Source: Arthrobacter globiformis
Lineage (GTDB): Bacteria > Actinomycetota > Actinomycetes > Actinomycetales > Micrococcaceae
Reading direction: 5' to 3'
Length of the DNA stretch: 64,000 bases
Assembly (NCBI RefSeq): GCF_030815865.1
Contig: NZ_JAUSXI010000001.1
Location: 1,922,001-1,986,000, forward strand
The notes under the pieces were generated by a model. It had not been told where the DNA came from. It ran no database searches and worked only from the letters and a program-made list of their open reading frames with translations. Below, one piece after another: positions 54,624 to 63,155 of the stretch. Position 1 is the first letter of the stretch. Each line of letters begins with the position of its first letter. The position numbers and the translations under genes are program-made.

Positions 54624-55532
54624 ATGGCTGACACTTCCGCGAACCTTCCTGCCCTGGGCACCCTCCTGACCGCCATGGTTACCCCGTTCACGATGGACGG
54701 CAAGGTCGATTACCAGCAGGCCGCGGAACTGGCCAGCAAGCTCGTTGACGACGGCTGTGACGGCCTGGTTGTCACCGGAACCACCGGCGAGACGTCCACC
54801 CTCACCGACGAGGAAAACCTCGGAATGTTCCGCGCCGTGATGGAAGCCGTTGGCGGGCGTGCCGCCGTTATCGCTGGCACCGGAACCAACGACACCGCCC
54901 ACTCGGTGCACCTGTCCCAGGAAGCCGCCAAGCTGGGCGTCGACGGCCTGCTGATCGTCACGCCCTACTACAACAAGCCCAGCCAGGCCGGCGTCCGGGC
55001 GCACTTCGAGACGGTCGCATCCGCCACGGACCTGCCCGTCATGCTCTACGACATCCCCGGGCGGTCCTCCATCGAGATCGCGCCGGACACCATGATCCGC
55101 CTCGCCCAGCACCCGAACATCGTGGCCGTCAAGGACGCCAAGGCCGACTTCGCAGCAGCAACCCGCGTTCTGGCTGAGACCGACCTTGCCTTCTACTCCG
55201 GCGACGACGGCCTGACCCTGCAGTGGATGGCCCTGGGCGCCGTGGGCCTCGTGGGTGTCACCACGCACGTCGCCACCCGCCGCTTCCGGGAGCTCATCGA
55301 CGCGATCAACGCGAACGACCTCGGCACGGCCCGCAAGATCAACTTCGAGCTTGAGCCGGTAGTGCGCGCCACGATGACCCGCGTCCAAGGCGCCGTTGCA
55401 GCCAAGCAAATTCTTAAATGGCAGGGAGTCCTGCCCAACTCGATTGTCCGCTTGCCCCTCGTGGAGCCGGACGAAGCCGAGATCGAAACCATCCGCGAGG
55501 ACTTGGCGAAAGGAGGGCTGGTCTTTTCCTGA
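54624..55532 (+). CDS. dapA: 4-hydroxy-tetrahydrodipicolinate synthase
   Basis: 302 aa aldolase condensing pyruvate with aspartate semialdehyde. Schiff-base Lys170 (VAVKDAKAD), Tyr142 (MLYDIPGRS) and GTTGE at 52-56 are all in place. TTGTCC (54586-54591) and TAACGT (54611-54616) form a possible promoter; the -10 ends 7 nt before the ATG, so it is probably leaderless. Confidence 0.97.
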   Translation: MADTSANLPALGTLLTAMVTPFTMDGKVDYQQAAELASKLVDDGCDGLVVTGTTGETSTLTDEENLGMFRAVMEAVGGRAAVIAGTGTNDTAHSVHLSQEAAKLGVDGLLIVTPYYNKPSQAGVRAHFETVASATDLPVMLYDIPGRSSIEIAPDTMIRLAQHPNIVAVKDAKADFAAATRVLAETDLAFYSGDDGLTLQWMALGAVGLVGVTTHVATRRFRELIDAINANDLGTARKINFELEPVVRATMTRVQGAVAAKQILKWQGVLPNSIVRLPLVEPDEAEIETIREDLAKGGLVFS

Positions 55533-55574
55533 CGGACTGAGACCGGCACTCTTCCGTCTGGAAAGAAGTGCATT

Positions 55575-57266
55575 ATGACCCAAGTAGCCCTCCCCGGCCT
55601 CGTTACGCCTCCCAGCCTTCCCCAGGGCACCCTGCGGATTGTTCCGCTGGGCGGGCTCGGCGAAATCGGCCGGAACATGGCTGTGTTCGAAATCGACGGC
55701 AAGCTGCTGGTCGTCGACTGCGGCGTCCTCTTCCCCGAGGAAACCCAGCCCGGCGTTGACCTGATCCTGCCCGATTTCTCCTACATCGAGGACCGGATCA
55801 ATGACATCGTGGCCGTGGTCCTCACGCACGGCCACGAGGACCACATCGGAGCCGTTCCGTACCTGCTGCGGCTCCGCAACGACATTCCGCTCGTGGGATC
55901 GCAGCTGACCCTCGCGCTGATTGAAGCCAAGCTGCAGGAACACCGGATCAGGCCCTACACGCTGTCCGTCACCGAGGGGCAGGTGGAGCAGTTCGGTCCC
56001 TTCCAGTGCGAGTTTGTTGCGGTCAACCACTCCATCCCGGACGCCCTGGCGGTCTTCATCCGCACGGCCGGCGGGACGGTGCTGCATACCGGTGACTTCA
56101 AGATGGACCAGCTGCCGCTCGACGGCCGCATCACCGATCTCCGGCACTTCGCCAAGCTGGGCGAAGAAGGCGTGGACCTGTTCATGTCCGACTCGACCAA
56201 CGCCGACGTCCCTGGATTCACCACCGCGGAGAAGGAGATCGGCCCCACGCTGGACCGGCTCTTCGGCCAGGCCACCAAGCGCATCATCGTGGCGTCGTTC
56301 TCATCCCACGTGCACAGGGTGCAGCAGGTCCTGGACGCCGCGGCCAAGCACGGCCGCAACGTCGCCTTCGTGGGGCGTTCCATGGTGCGGAACATGGCCA
56401 TCGCCGCCAAACTCGGCTACCTGCACGTGCCGGACGGCATCGTGGTGGACCTGAAGAACATTGACACGCTGCCGGACAACCGGGTGGTCCTGATGTCCAC
56501 CGGCTCCCAGGGCGAACCCATGGCCGCGCTCTCACGCATGGCCAACGGCGACCACCGCGTGGTGGTGGGCCAAGGCGACACCGTCATTCTGGCGTCCAGC
56601 CTCATTCCCGGCAACGAGAATGCCGTCTTCCGCATCATCAACGGCCTGCTGAAGCTCGGCGCCGACGTCATCCATAAGGGCAACGCCAAGGTTCATGTGT
56701 CCGGCCATGCCGCGGCGGGGGAGCTCCTCTACTGCTACAACATCCTCGAGCCGCTCAACGCCATGCCGGTGCACGGCGAAACCCGCCACCTGATCGCCAA
56801 CGGCAAGATCGCGGAGGAATCGGGAGTTCCGGCCGCAAGCATCCTGCTGGCAGACAACGGCACTGTGATCGACCTTCACGACCACCGCGCCGACATCGTG
56901 GGCCAGGTGGAGGTCGGCTTCGTGTACGTGGACGGCTCCAGCGTCGGCGAAATCACCGACGCAGACCTCAAGGACCGCCGCGTTCTGGGCGATGAAGGCT
57001 TCATCTCCATCATCACGGTCATCAACAGGGCAACCGGCAAGGTTGTCTCCGGGCCGGAGATCCACGCTCGCGGCGTCGCCGAGGACGACTCGGTCTTCGA
57101 CGACATCATTCCCAAGATCAACGCCGCACTGGAGGAGGCTGTGCTCAGCAACGCTGACCACACTAACCACCAGCTGCAGCAGATCATCCGCCGGGTCGTT
57201 GGCACGTGGGTCAACCGCAAGCTGCGCCGGCGCCCCATGATCATCCCGGTGGTCCTGGAGGCCTAA
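55575..57266 (+). CDS. rnj: Ribonuclease J
   Basis: 563 aa metallo-beta-lactamase/beta-CASP ribonuclease with 5' exo- and endonuclease activity. Zinc motif HGHEDH at 85-90; PLGGLGEIGRNM at the N-terminus; beta-CASP motifs DSTNADVPGFT and VSGHAAAGEL. ATG follows GAAAG. The dapA-rnj-ftsK order is conserved in actinobacteria. Confidence 0.97.
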   Translation: MTQVALPGLVTPPSLPQGTLRIVPLGGLGEIGRNMAVFEIDGKLLVVDCGVLFPEETQPGVDLILPDFSYIEDRINDIVAVVLTHGHEDHIGAVPYLLRLRNDIPLVGSQLTLALIEAKLQEHRIRPYTLSVTEGQVEQFGPFQCEFVAVNHSIPDALAVFIRTAGGTVLHTGDFKMDQLPLDGRITDLRHFAKLGEEGVDLFMSDSTNADVPGFTTAEKEIGPTLDRLFGQATKRIIVASFSSHVHRVQQVLDAAAKHGRNVAFVGRSMVRNMAIAAKLGYLHVPDGIVVDLKNIDTLPDNRVVLMSTGSQGEPMAALSRMANGDHRVVVGQGDTVILASSLIPGNENAVFRIINGLLKLGADVIHKGNAKVHVSGHAAAGELLYCYNILEPLNAMPVHGETRHLIANGKIAEESGVPAASILLADNGTVIDLHDHRADIVGQVEVGFVYVDGSSVGEITDADLKDRRVLGDEGFISIITVINRATGKVVSGPEIHARGVAEDDSVFDDIIPKINAALEEAVLSNADHTNHQLQQIIRRVVGTWVNRKLRRRPMIIPVVLEA

Positions 57267-57277
57267 CTGCCGGTGCC

Positions 57278-57301
57278 CGGGGGCTGAACACAGCCCCCGG
57301 A
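57278..57301 (+). terminator. GC-rich hairpin after rnj
   Basis: Perfect 9-bp stem (CCGGGGGCT at 57278-57286 with AGCCCCCGG at 57293-57301), 6-nt loop, no U-tract. Possible terminator between rnj and ftsK. Confidence 0.6.
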
Positions 57302-57341
57302 AGGCCCGGAAATCCGCTGTTCGCGGCCGCGGTGGAGTACC

Positions 57342-60227
57342 GTGGCAGATATGGCCACTCGTACTTCCCCCGCGCCAAAACGTGCCCCCAGCAGTAAAAC
57401 GGGCGCATCCGCAGGCCGCAGCGGCTCGCCGGCGGCGAAAACCGGCCGGGCCGGATCGTCCGCCGGCAGCGCCCGCACGCGCCAGCTTCCCGCCGTCGAA
57501 CACCGGCAGCCCTGGCTGCTGCGGGTGGCCGGCGGGGCCTGGCTGGGCATCGGGCATCTGGTGGGCGGGGGAGTGCGCCGGATCGGCCAGGACGTCAGCG
57601 ACATCGCACCCGAAGACCGCCGTGACGGGGCCGCCCTGTTCAACCTGGCCCTGGCGGTCTTCATCGCCACTTTCGCCTGGTGGGGTTTCCGAGGCTGGTT
57701 CCCGGACGCCGTCTACGCCGTGGTCAACGGCACTTTCGGCTGGATGTCGCTCGTCCTGCCGCTCATGCTCTTCGTGTGCGCCTGCAGGCTGTTCCGGCAG
57801 CCTGTAGACGGCCGCGGAAACAACCGCGTGGGAATCGGCTTCCTCATCATGACGTTCGCAGGGTGCGGCATCGCGCACATTGTGGGCGGCCAGCCGACCG
57901 TCAGCGAGGGCTTCGACGGGCTGCGGCAGGCGGGCGGCATGCTGGGCTTCCTGGCGGCCTCGCCGTTGGCCGCCATTCACCCAGCTGTCCCGGTGGTCCT
58001 GTACGGGCTGCTGGCCTTCGTGTCTGTCCTCATCGTGACGGCCACCCCGTTCGGCGCCATACCGCGGCGGTTGCGCGGCGCCTATGAGCACCTGATGGGC
58101 ATCGACCTTCAGGAGAACGACGGCAACGCCCACGACCGCAGCTACCTGTACGAGAACAGCCCTCCCGCCCCGAAGAAGAAGCGCAAGCGGCTCTTCGGCA
58201 AGGATGAGGAAGCCGATCCCCGGCTGGAAGGCTACGTCGGAGACGAAGCCTTTGAGCATGCCGTGGTCGACGACGACGAGCCGTCACCGGAGGCAGGCAA
58301 GGGGCGCCCTGCTGTGGCCCCCGGAGTCCGGCGGCCCACGCAGGCGGAGATCGCCGTCGAGAAGATCAAGGCAGCCCAGGGACTCGGCGCCAAGGGCGCC
58401 GACGCCGAGAACGCCACCGAGGCCATTCCGCTCGTGACCCCGGGTATGGCCGGTTCGGTGGCTGCGCCCGCTGCTGCCGTGCAGGTGCCGTCCAAGCCAG
58501 TGGCGCCTGCACCGCCGCCCACACCGATTCCGCAGCGCACGGAGCAGCTGTCCCTCGCTGGCGATGTCACCTACACGCTGCCGTCGTCCGACGTGCTCAC
58601 ACCCGGCTCCATTCCCAAGGAACGTACGGAGGCCAACGACGCCGTCGTGGCCGCCCTGACTGACACGCTCCAGCAGTTCAACGTGGATGCCACTGTGACC
58701 GGTTTCAGCCGCGGTCCGACTGTGACCAGGTACGAGATCGAACTGGCGCCGGGCACCAAGGTGGAGCGGGTCACCGCGCTGTCCAAAAACATCTCCTACG
58801 CTGTCGCCTCGAGCGACGTCCGCATCCTCAGCCCCATTCCCGGTAAGTCGGCCATCGGCATCGAGATCCCCAACACGGACCGCGAGACCGTGTCGCTGGG
58901 CGACGTCCTGCGCAGCCAGAACGCCCGCCGCACGGACCACCCCATGGTCATGGGCGTGGGCAAGGACGTCGAGGGCGGCTACGTCGTGGCCAACCTGGCG
59001 AAGATGCCCCACCTGCTGGTGGCCGGTGCCACCGGTGCCGGTAAGTCCTCGTTCGTGAACTCCATGATCACGTCCCTGCTGATGCGGGCCACCCCCGACG
59101 AGGTCCGTATGGTCATGGTGGACCCCAAGCGCGTGGAGCTCACCGCCTACGAAGGCGTGCCGCACCTCATCACGCCCATCATCACCAACCCCAAGAAGGC
59201 TGCCGAGGCGCTGCAGTGGGTGGTCCGTGAAATGGACGCCCGCTACGATGACCTGGCCAACTACGGCTTCAAGCACGTCGACGACTTCAACAAGGCAGTG
59301 CGCGCCGGCAAGGTCCAGCCGCCGGTGGATTCCAAGAGGGTCATCCGGCCCTACCCGTACCTCCTGGTGATTGTGGACGAGCTTGCCGACCTGATGATGG
59401 TGGCACCGCGGGACGTGGAAGATTCCATCGTCCGCATCACGCAGCTGGCCCGCGCGGCCGGCATCCACCTGGTGCTCGCCACCCAGCGCCCGTCCGTTGA
59501 CGTGGTCACCGGCCTCATCAAGGCCAACGTGCCGTCCCGCATGGCCTTCGCCACCTCATCCGTGACGGACTCCCGCGTGGTCCTCGACCAGCCCGGGGCG
59601 GAGAAGCTGATCGGACAGGGTGACGCGCTGTTCCTTCCCATGGGTGCCTCCAAGGCGATGCGTGTGCAGGGCGCTTGGGTGACCGAATCCGAGATCCACA
59701 AGGTCGTTGAACATGTGAAGGGCCAGCTCCAGGCCGTCTACCGTGACGACGTCGCACCCGAGGCCCAGAAGAAGCAGATCGACGACGACATCGGGGACGA
59801 CCTCGAAGTGCTGCTGCAGGCCACGGAGCTGGTGGTCACCACCCAGTTCGGTTCGACGTCCATGCTGCAGCGCAAGCTCCGCGTCGGGTTCGCAAAGGCA
59901 GGCCGCCTCATGGACCTGCTCGAATCACGTGGCGTTGTTGGTCCGTCGGAAGGCTCCAAGGCGCGCGATGTGCTGGTCAAGCCGGACGACCTTGCCGCGG
60001 TGCTGGCCGCGATGAAGGGCCAGGAGGCTCCGGCCACGGCCGATTCGCAGACCGCCGCGCTCAGTGACAACGCCAACGCCAACATCGCGCAGGGTGGCTA
60101 CGCGGAGGACCTCGTTGCCGCGGACCTGGACAACCGCACCCAGAGTGTCGAATACTACGACGGCGCCGACAGTTCCGGCGACGACGAGGACGGTTCCGAG
60201 GACGCCTGGTCCCTCACCGGCCGGTAG
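57342..60227 (+). CDS. ftsK: DNA translocase FtsK
   Basis: 961 aa. N-terminal membrane domain with four helices (about 90-250), a linker of some 180 residues rich in Ala/Pro, the RecA-like motor with Walker A GATGAGKS at 562-569 and the Walker B region LLVIVDELADLM, and a C-terminal winged-helix gamma domain (LQRKLRVGFAKAGRLMDLLE) that reads KOPS-type sites. GTG 57342 has GGAG 5 nt upstream; ATG 57351 is the alternative. Clears chromosomes at division septa. Confidence 0.96.
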   Translation: MADMATRTSPAPKRAPSSKTGASAGRSGSPAAKTGRAGSSAGSARTRQLPAVEHRQPWLLRVAGGAWLGIGHLVGGGVRRIGQDVSDIAPEDRRDGAALFNLALAVFIATFAWWGFRGWFPDAVYAVVNGTFGWMSLVLPLMLFVCACRLFRQPVDGRGNNRVGIGFLIMTFAGCGIAHIVGGQPTVSEGFDGLRQAGGMLGFLAASPLAAIHPAVPVVLYGLLAFVSVLIVTATPFGAIPRRLRGAYEHLMGIDLQENDGNAHDRSYLYENSPPAPKKKRKRLFGKDEEADPRLEGYVGDEAFEHAVVDDDEPSPEAGKGRPAVAPGVRRPTQAEIAVEKIKAAQGLGAKGADAENATEAIPLVTPGMAGSVAAPAAAVQVPSKPVAPAPPPTPIPQRTEQLSLAGDVTYTLPSSDVLTPGSIPKERTEANDAVVAALTDTLQQFNVDATVTGFSRGPTVTRYEIELAPGTKVERVTALSKNISYAVASSDVRILSPIPGKSAIGIEIPNTDRETVSLGDVLRSQNARRTDHPMVMGVGKDVEGGYVVANLAKMPHLLVAGATGAGKSSFVNSMITSLLMRATPDEVRMVMVDPKRVELTAYEGVPHLITPIITNPKKAAEALQWVVREMDARYDDLANYGFKHVDDFNKAVRAGKVQPPVDSKRVIRPYPYLLVIVDELADLMMVAPRDVEDSIVRITQLARAAGIHLVLATQRPSVDVVTGLIKANVPSRMAFATSSVTDSRVVLDQPGAEKLIGQGDALFLPMGASKAMRVQGAWVTESEIHKVVEHVKGQLQAVYRDDVAPEAQKKQIDDDIGDDLEVLLQATELVVTTQFGSTSMLQRKLRVGFAKAGRLMDLLESRGVVGPSEGSKARDVLVKPDDLAAVLAAMKGQEAPATADSQTAALSDNANANIAQGGYAEDLVAADLDNRTQSVEYYDGADSSGDDEDGSEDAWSLTGR

Positions 60228-60281
60228 TCCTAATGACGATCAACAAGAAAGCGGTAGCGCCGAAGACGGTAGCCTAGAAGG

Positions 60282-60941
60282 GTGACTAGCACCGAAGCGA
60301 CCGCGGCCGGCTCCAACAGCTCCGGGATCTGGAATCTTCCCAACATCCTCACGATGCTCCGCATTGTGCTGGTGCCGTTCTTCGTGTGGTTCCTCATGGC
60401 CGATGCCCCGGGCCTGCGAAGCGAGTCCGGCGGGTGGCGCTGGGCAGCCGTGGCGGCGTTCGCCGTCGCGATTTACACGGACAAGCTCGACGGCGACATC
60501 GCCCGCAGCAGGGGACTGGTCACCGACTTCGGCAAGATTGCCGATCCGATCGCGGACAAGCTGCTGACCGGATCCGCCCTGGTCATGCTGTCCGTCCTGA
60601 ATGAGCTGCCCTGGTGGATGACGATCGTGATCCTGGTCCGTGAGTGGGGCATCACGGCGCTGCGGTTCTTCGTGATCCGCTACGGCGTCATCCCGGCGTC
60701 ACGCGGCGGCAAGCTCAAGACGGTTGTCCAGACGGTGGCGATCTTCCTCTACCTCGTTCCGCTGGCATCCATCGCACCGTGGCTGACCTGGGTGGCCTTC
60801 GGGGTGATGCTGGCAGCCGTGCTGATCACCGTCTGGACCGGCGTCGAATACGTCGTGCAGGCACTAAAAGTCAGGTCGGAGGGGCTGCGCCGGCGGGCTG
60901 CGGACCTTGGCCAGCACGAGAACGAGGAGGGCAAGCCGTGA
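60282..60941 (+). CDS. pgsA: CDP-diacylglycerol-glycerol-3-phosphate phosphatidyltransferase
   Basis: 219 aa membrane enzyme of phosphatidylglycerol synthesis. The CDP-alcohol phosphotransferase motif is complete: Asp67, Asp70-Gly71, Ala74-Arg75, Gly84, Asp88 and Asp92 (within TDKLDGDIARSRG and FGKIADPIADK). Four to five further helices follow. GTG start after GAAGGG; it overlaps cinA by 4 nt. Confidence 0.94.
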   Translation: MTSTEATAAGSNSSGIWNLPNILTMLRIVLVPFFVWFLMADAPGLRSESGGWRWAAVAAFAVAIYTDKLDGDIARSRGLVTDFGKIADPIADKLLTGSALVMLSVLNELPWWMTIVILVREWGITALRFFVIRYGVIPASRGGKLKTVVQTVAIFLYLVPLASIAPWLTWVAFGVMLAAVLITVWTGVEYVVQALKVRSEGLRRRAADLGQHENEEGKP

Positions 60942-61423
60942 CGAATCTGCACCGGATCGCCGGGGAAGCCGTGGCTGCGGCCGTTGGGCGCGGCGTCACC
61001 GTGGCCACCGCGGAATCACTCACCGCAGGAATGGTCGCCGCTGTACTGGCCGACACCCCAGGGGCGTCCGCCATGCTGCAGGGCGGCGTGGTCTCCTACA
61101 GCAACACCGTGAAGCGGGACGTCCTTGGCGTTCCGCAGGACCTGCTGGACGCCGTCGGATCGGTGGATGAAGCAGTGGCTGCCGCCATGGCCGAAGGCGC
61201 CCGGCGAGTCTGCGGCGCCGACCTCGCCGTCTCCACCACCGGTGTGGCCGGCCCTGACGCGCACGACGGCAAAGCGGTTGGAACAGTGTTCGTGGGCGTC
61301 GCCACCGCGGACCGAGTGCAGGCCTTTCCCTACAGCTTCCAGGGCACCCGGGCAGAAATCCGCGGGCTGGCCTGTGGCGCTGCTTTGGAGCGGCTTCAGG
61401 AGGCACTGGCTGCGTTAAGCTGA
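60938..61423 (+). CDS. CinA C-terminal domain (nicotinamide-nucleotide amidase) protein
   Basis: 161 aa, single CinA_C domain with VATAESLTAGMVAAVLADTPG, GGVVSYSNTVKRDVLGV and STTGVAGPDAHDGKAVGTVF. Stand-alone members deamidate nicotinamide mononucleotide. GTG 60938 overlaps the pgsA stop (GTGA); the open frame upstream is a shadow of pgsA. Next to clgR and recA as in other actinobacteria. Confidence 0.93.
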   Translation: MTNLHRIAGEAVAAAVGRGVTVATAESLTAGMVAAVLADTPGASAMLQGGVVSYSNTVKRDVLGVPQDLLDAVGSVDEAVAAAMAEGARRVCGADLAVSTTGVAGPDAHDGKAVGTVFVGVATADRVQAFPYSFQGTRAEIRGLACGAALERLQEALAALS

Positions 61424-61523
61424 GTTTTCCGGCTACGCTGGCTTGGCCCGCTGACTGCGCTAAGCTACCCGGAGTAACGTTGCCGGGAACAAAAAGTGAA
61501 TCCGAATAGTTGTCACATTGTGT

Positions 61524-61544
61524 CGCCTCTCCCTGAGGGAGGCG
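61524..61544. promoter_or_regulatory. Palindrome upstream of the clgR-like gene
   Basis: CGCCTC (61524-61529) pairs with GAGGCG (61539-61544), the centre holding CCTG/AGG. It could be an operator or a hairpin in the promoter region. It does not match the CGCnnnnnGCG-type ClgR site that I know. TAGGAT lies at 61547-61552. Confidence 0.4.
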
Positions 61545-61708
61545 CCTAGGATGAAGAGAACATATGCGGTTTGCGTCACAGTGAACCGGAACCACGAGGG
61601 AGCAAGGCGATACAGATGGTAAAGCAGCCCGTGTCCGTAAACGGCGTTGTCCGCTGGAAGGACGTGGGCCTCGCCGATCAGGCCAAGAGCGAACAGAAGG
61701 AGCGCAAG

Positions 61709-62068
61709 ATGGTTGTACTTCGTCACGAAATCGGTGATGTACTGCGCGATGTCCGCCAGCGTCAAGGGCGTACCCTCCGCGAAGTCTCGCACAGCGCCCG
61801 GGTGTCCCTGGGTTACCTGAGTGAAGTGGAACGCGGTCAGAAGGAAGCTTCCTCGGAACTCCTGTCCTCGATCTGTTCGGCGCTGGATGTTCCGCTATCC
61901 AGCATGCTCCGTGAGGTCAGCGACCGCGTCGCTGTCGCTGAAGGCGTTGCCGTGCCCGACACCGTCCCGCAGGAATTCTCCCAGCGTTACGGTCGGGACC
62001 TGGAGCGTGACCTGAGCAGCGAGCTTAACAACGAACTCGCCACCGAAATGCTCTCGGGCGCCCGGTAA
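61709..62068 (+). CDS. XRE-family regulator, ClgR-like
   Basis: 119 aa from ATG 61709, chosen because AAGGAG stands 6 nt upstream and the family begins here ([20 protein letters not shown]). The helix-turn-helix is [20 protein letters not shown]. ClgR proteins activate clp protease and repair genes under stress and are degraded by Clp. The frame is open further upstream with ATG 61616, which would give a 31-residue N-terminal extension. Location beside recA and cinA supports the ClgR assignment. Confidence 0.87.
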   Translation: MVVLRHEIGDVLRDVRQRQGRTLREVSHSARVSLGYLSEVERGQKEASSELLSSICSALDVPLSSMLREVSDRVAVAEGVAVPDTVPQEFSQRYGRDLERDLSSELNNELATEMLSGAR

Positions 62069-62101
62069 CGGAACCCGGAAATCCGGACTCAATAGCAACT
62101 G

Positions 62102-62134
62102 CGAAGGCCTCCGGCAATCTGCCGGAGGCCTTCG
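62102..62134. terminator. Bidirectional terminator between clgR-like and MarR-type genes
   Basis: Perfect 15-bp inverted repeat (62102-62116 with 62120-62134; arms start CGAAGGCCTCC) with a 3-nt loop, between convergent genes. No long T-run on the plus side (TCGTGCC follows). Confidence 0.82.
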
Positions 62135-62158
62135 TCGTGCCCTGAAATAAGTCTTAGT

Positions 62159-62665
62159 CTAGGCGCCGTCGCGGGGGAATCCGTCACGTTCGTACGTGGC
62201 GTTGAGCTTGGCCATGTAGGCGGCCAGCGCCTCGAGGTCCTCCACCGGCCATTCGCCCAGGCGTTCCCGGAACACCTGCCGCCGGGCATCCTGCACCTGG
62301 TGCATCTTCTCTTCGCCCTCGGCTGTGAGTCTGATCGTTTGCGCCCTGCCGTCCAGCGGGTCGGCTTCCTTGAGCACCAGGCCGATGTTTTCAAGGAACG
62401 CGATTTGCCTGCTGACGGACGGCTTGCCGACGCCGATGCAGGATGCAAGCTCCGTGAGGCGGATGGGGCCGCTTTTGCGGATTACGGTAAGCAGTCCGTA
62501 GGCGGCCGGCTCCATGTCCGGGTGGACCTCGCGCGACAGTTGCTGCGAAATGGACCGGGCCCGTCGCCAGAAAAGACTGATCTGGTGCTCCACATTGGTC
62601 AGTGCCGTATCAAGCGTGTCCTCGAAGGGGGCAGCGGCTCCGGGGGCTTCAGCGGGGTTGCTCAT
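62159..62665 (-). CDS. MarR-family transcriptional regulator
   Basis: 168 aa winged-helix regulator. The DNA-binding part is PIRLTELASCIGVGKPSVSRQIAFLENIGLV, followed by the wing with DGRAQTIRLTAEGEEKM. Start ATG 62665 is supported by TAGAAT (62673-62678) ending 7 nt before it; ATG 62674 and longer frames are rejected because they overlap this hexamer or lack coding character. Target and ligand unknown; divergent from DUF3046. Confidence 0.9.
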   Translation of the reverse strand: MSNPAEAPGAAAPFEDTLDTALTNVEHQISLFWRRARSISQQLSREVHPDMEPAAYGLLTVIRKSGPIRLTELASCIGVGKPSVSRQIAFLENIGLVLKEADPLDGRAQTIRLTAEGEEKMHQVQDARRQVFRERLGEWPVEDLEALAAYMAKLNATYERDGFPRDGA

Positions 62666-62707
62666 GGCAACCATTCTAGAGTCAGCGTCCGTGAGAGACT
62701 GTATTGA

Positions 62708-62947
62708 GTGAGGATTAGTGATTTCTGGCGGCTGATGGACGACGAATTCGGGGCCGGCTACTCGCGTGTACTGGGTGGCTCCCTCGTCCTTGCCGGAGTC
62801 GGTGGCCGGACGGCGAACCAGGCCCTCGCTGCGGGCGTCAGTCCCCGTGACATCTGGCTGGCGGTGTGCGACGTGCAGGACGTCCCCGAGGAGCGCCGTC
62901 TCGGCCGCGATATCAAGCCCCGCCACAATGGCGCAGACCTGGTCTGA
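62708..62947 (+). CDS. DUF3046 domain protein
   Basis: 79 aa. The sequence RISDFWRLMDDEFGAGYSRV and the C-terminal RDIKPRH match DUF3046, a small actinobacterial family almost always found just before recA. GTG start. Function unknown; the conserved place suggests a link to recombination or simply operon history. Confidence 0.88.
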   Translation: MRISDFWRLMDDEFGAGYSRVLGGSLVLAGVGGRTANQALAAGVSPRDIWLAVCDVQDVPEERRLGRDIKPRHNGADLV

Positions 62948-62994
62948 GCAACTCCCGCCCGGCTTGGGAAACTGCTGACACGCCGACCGATTGT

Positions 62995-63010
62995 TCGAAT
63001 ATCTGTTCGG
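62995..63010 (+). promoter_or_regulatory. LexA (SOS) box of recA
   Basis: TCGAATATCTGTTCGG matches the LexA consensus at 14 of 16 positions expected to matter, allowing the variable centre. TTGTTC (62991-62996) and GACTAT or TATGCT (63015-63023) could be promoter elements around it. recA starts about 145 nt downstream. Confidence 0.85.
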
Positions 63011-63155
63011 GTGCGACTATGCTTTTTGGCAGCGGGTTATCCACATACGTACGCCTGCCCGGTAAGAATGTCAGCGGGTAAAGCTAGCGTCGGTGATGAC
63101 AGACAAAGGGCCCCAGAGGCCCCTCCAAAGCGAGAAAGTATTAGAGGTGTGAATC

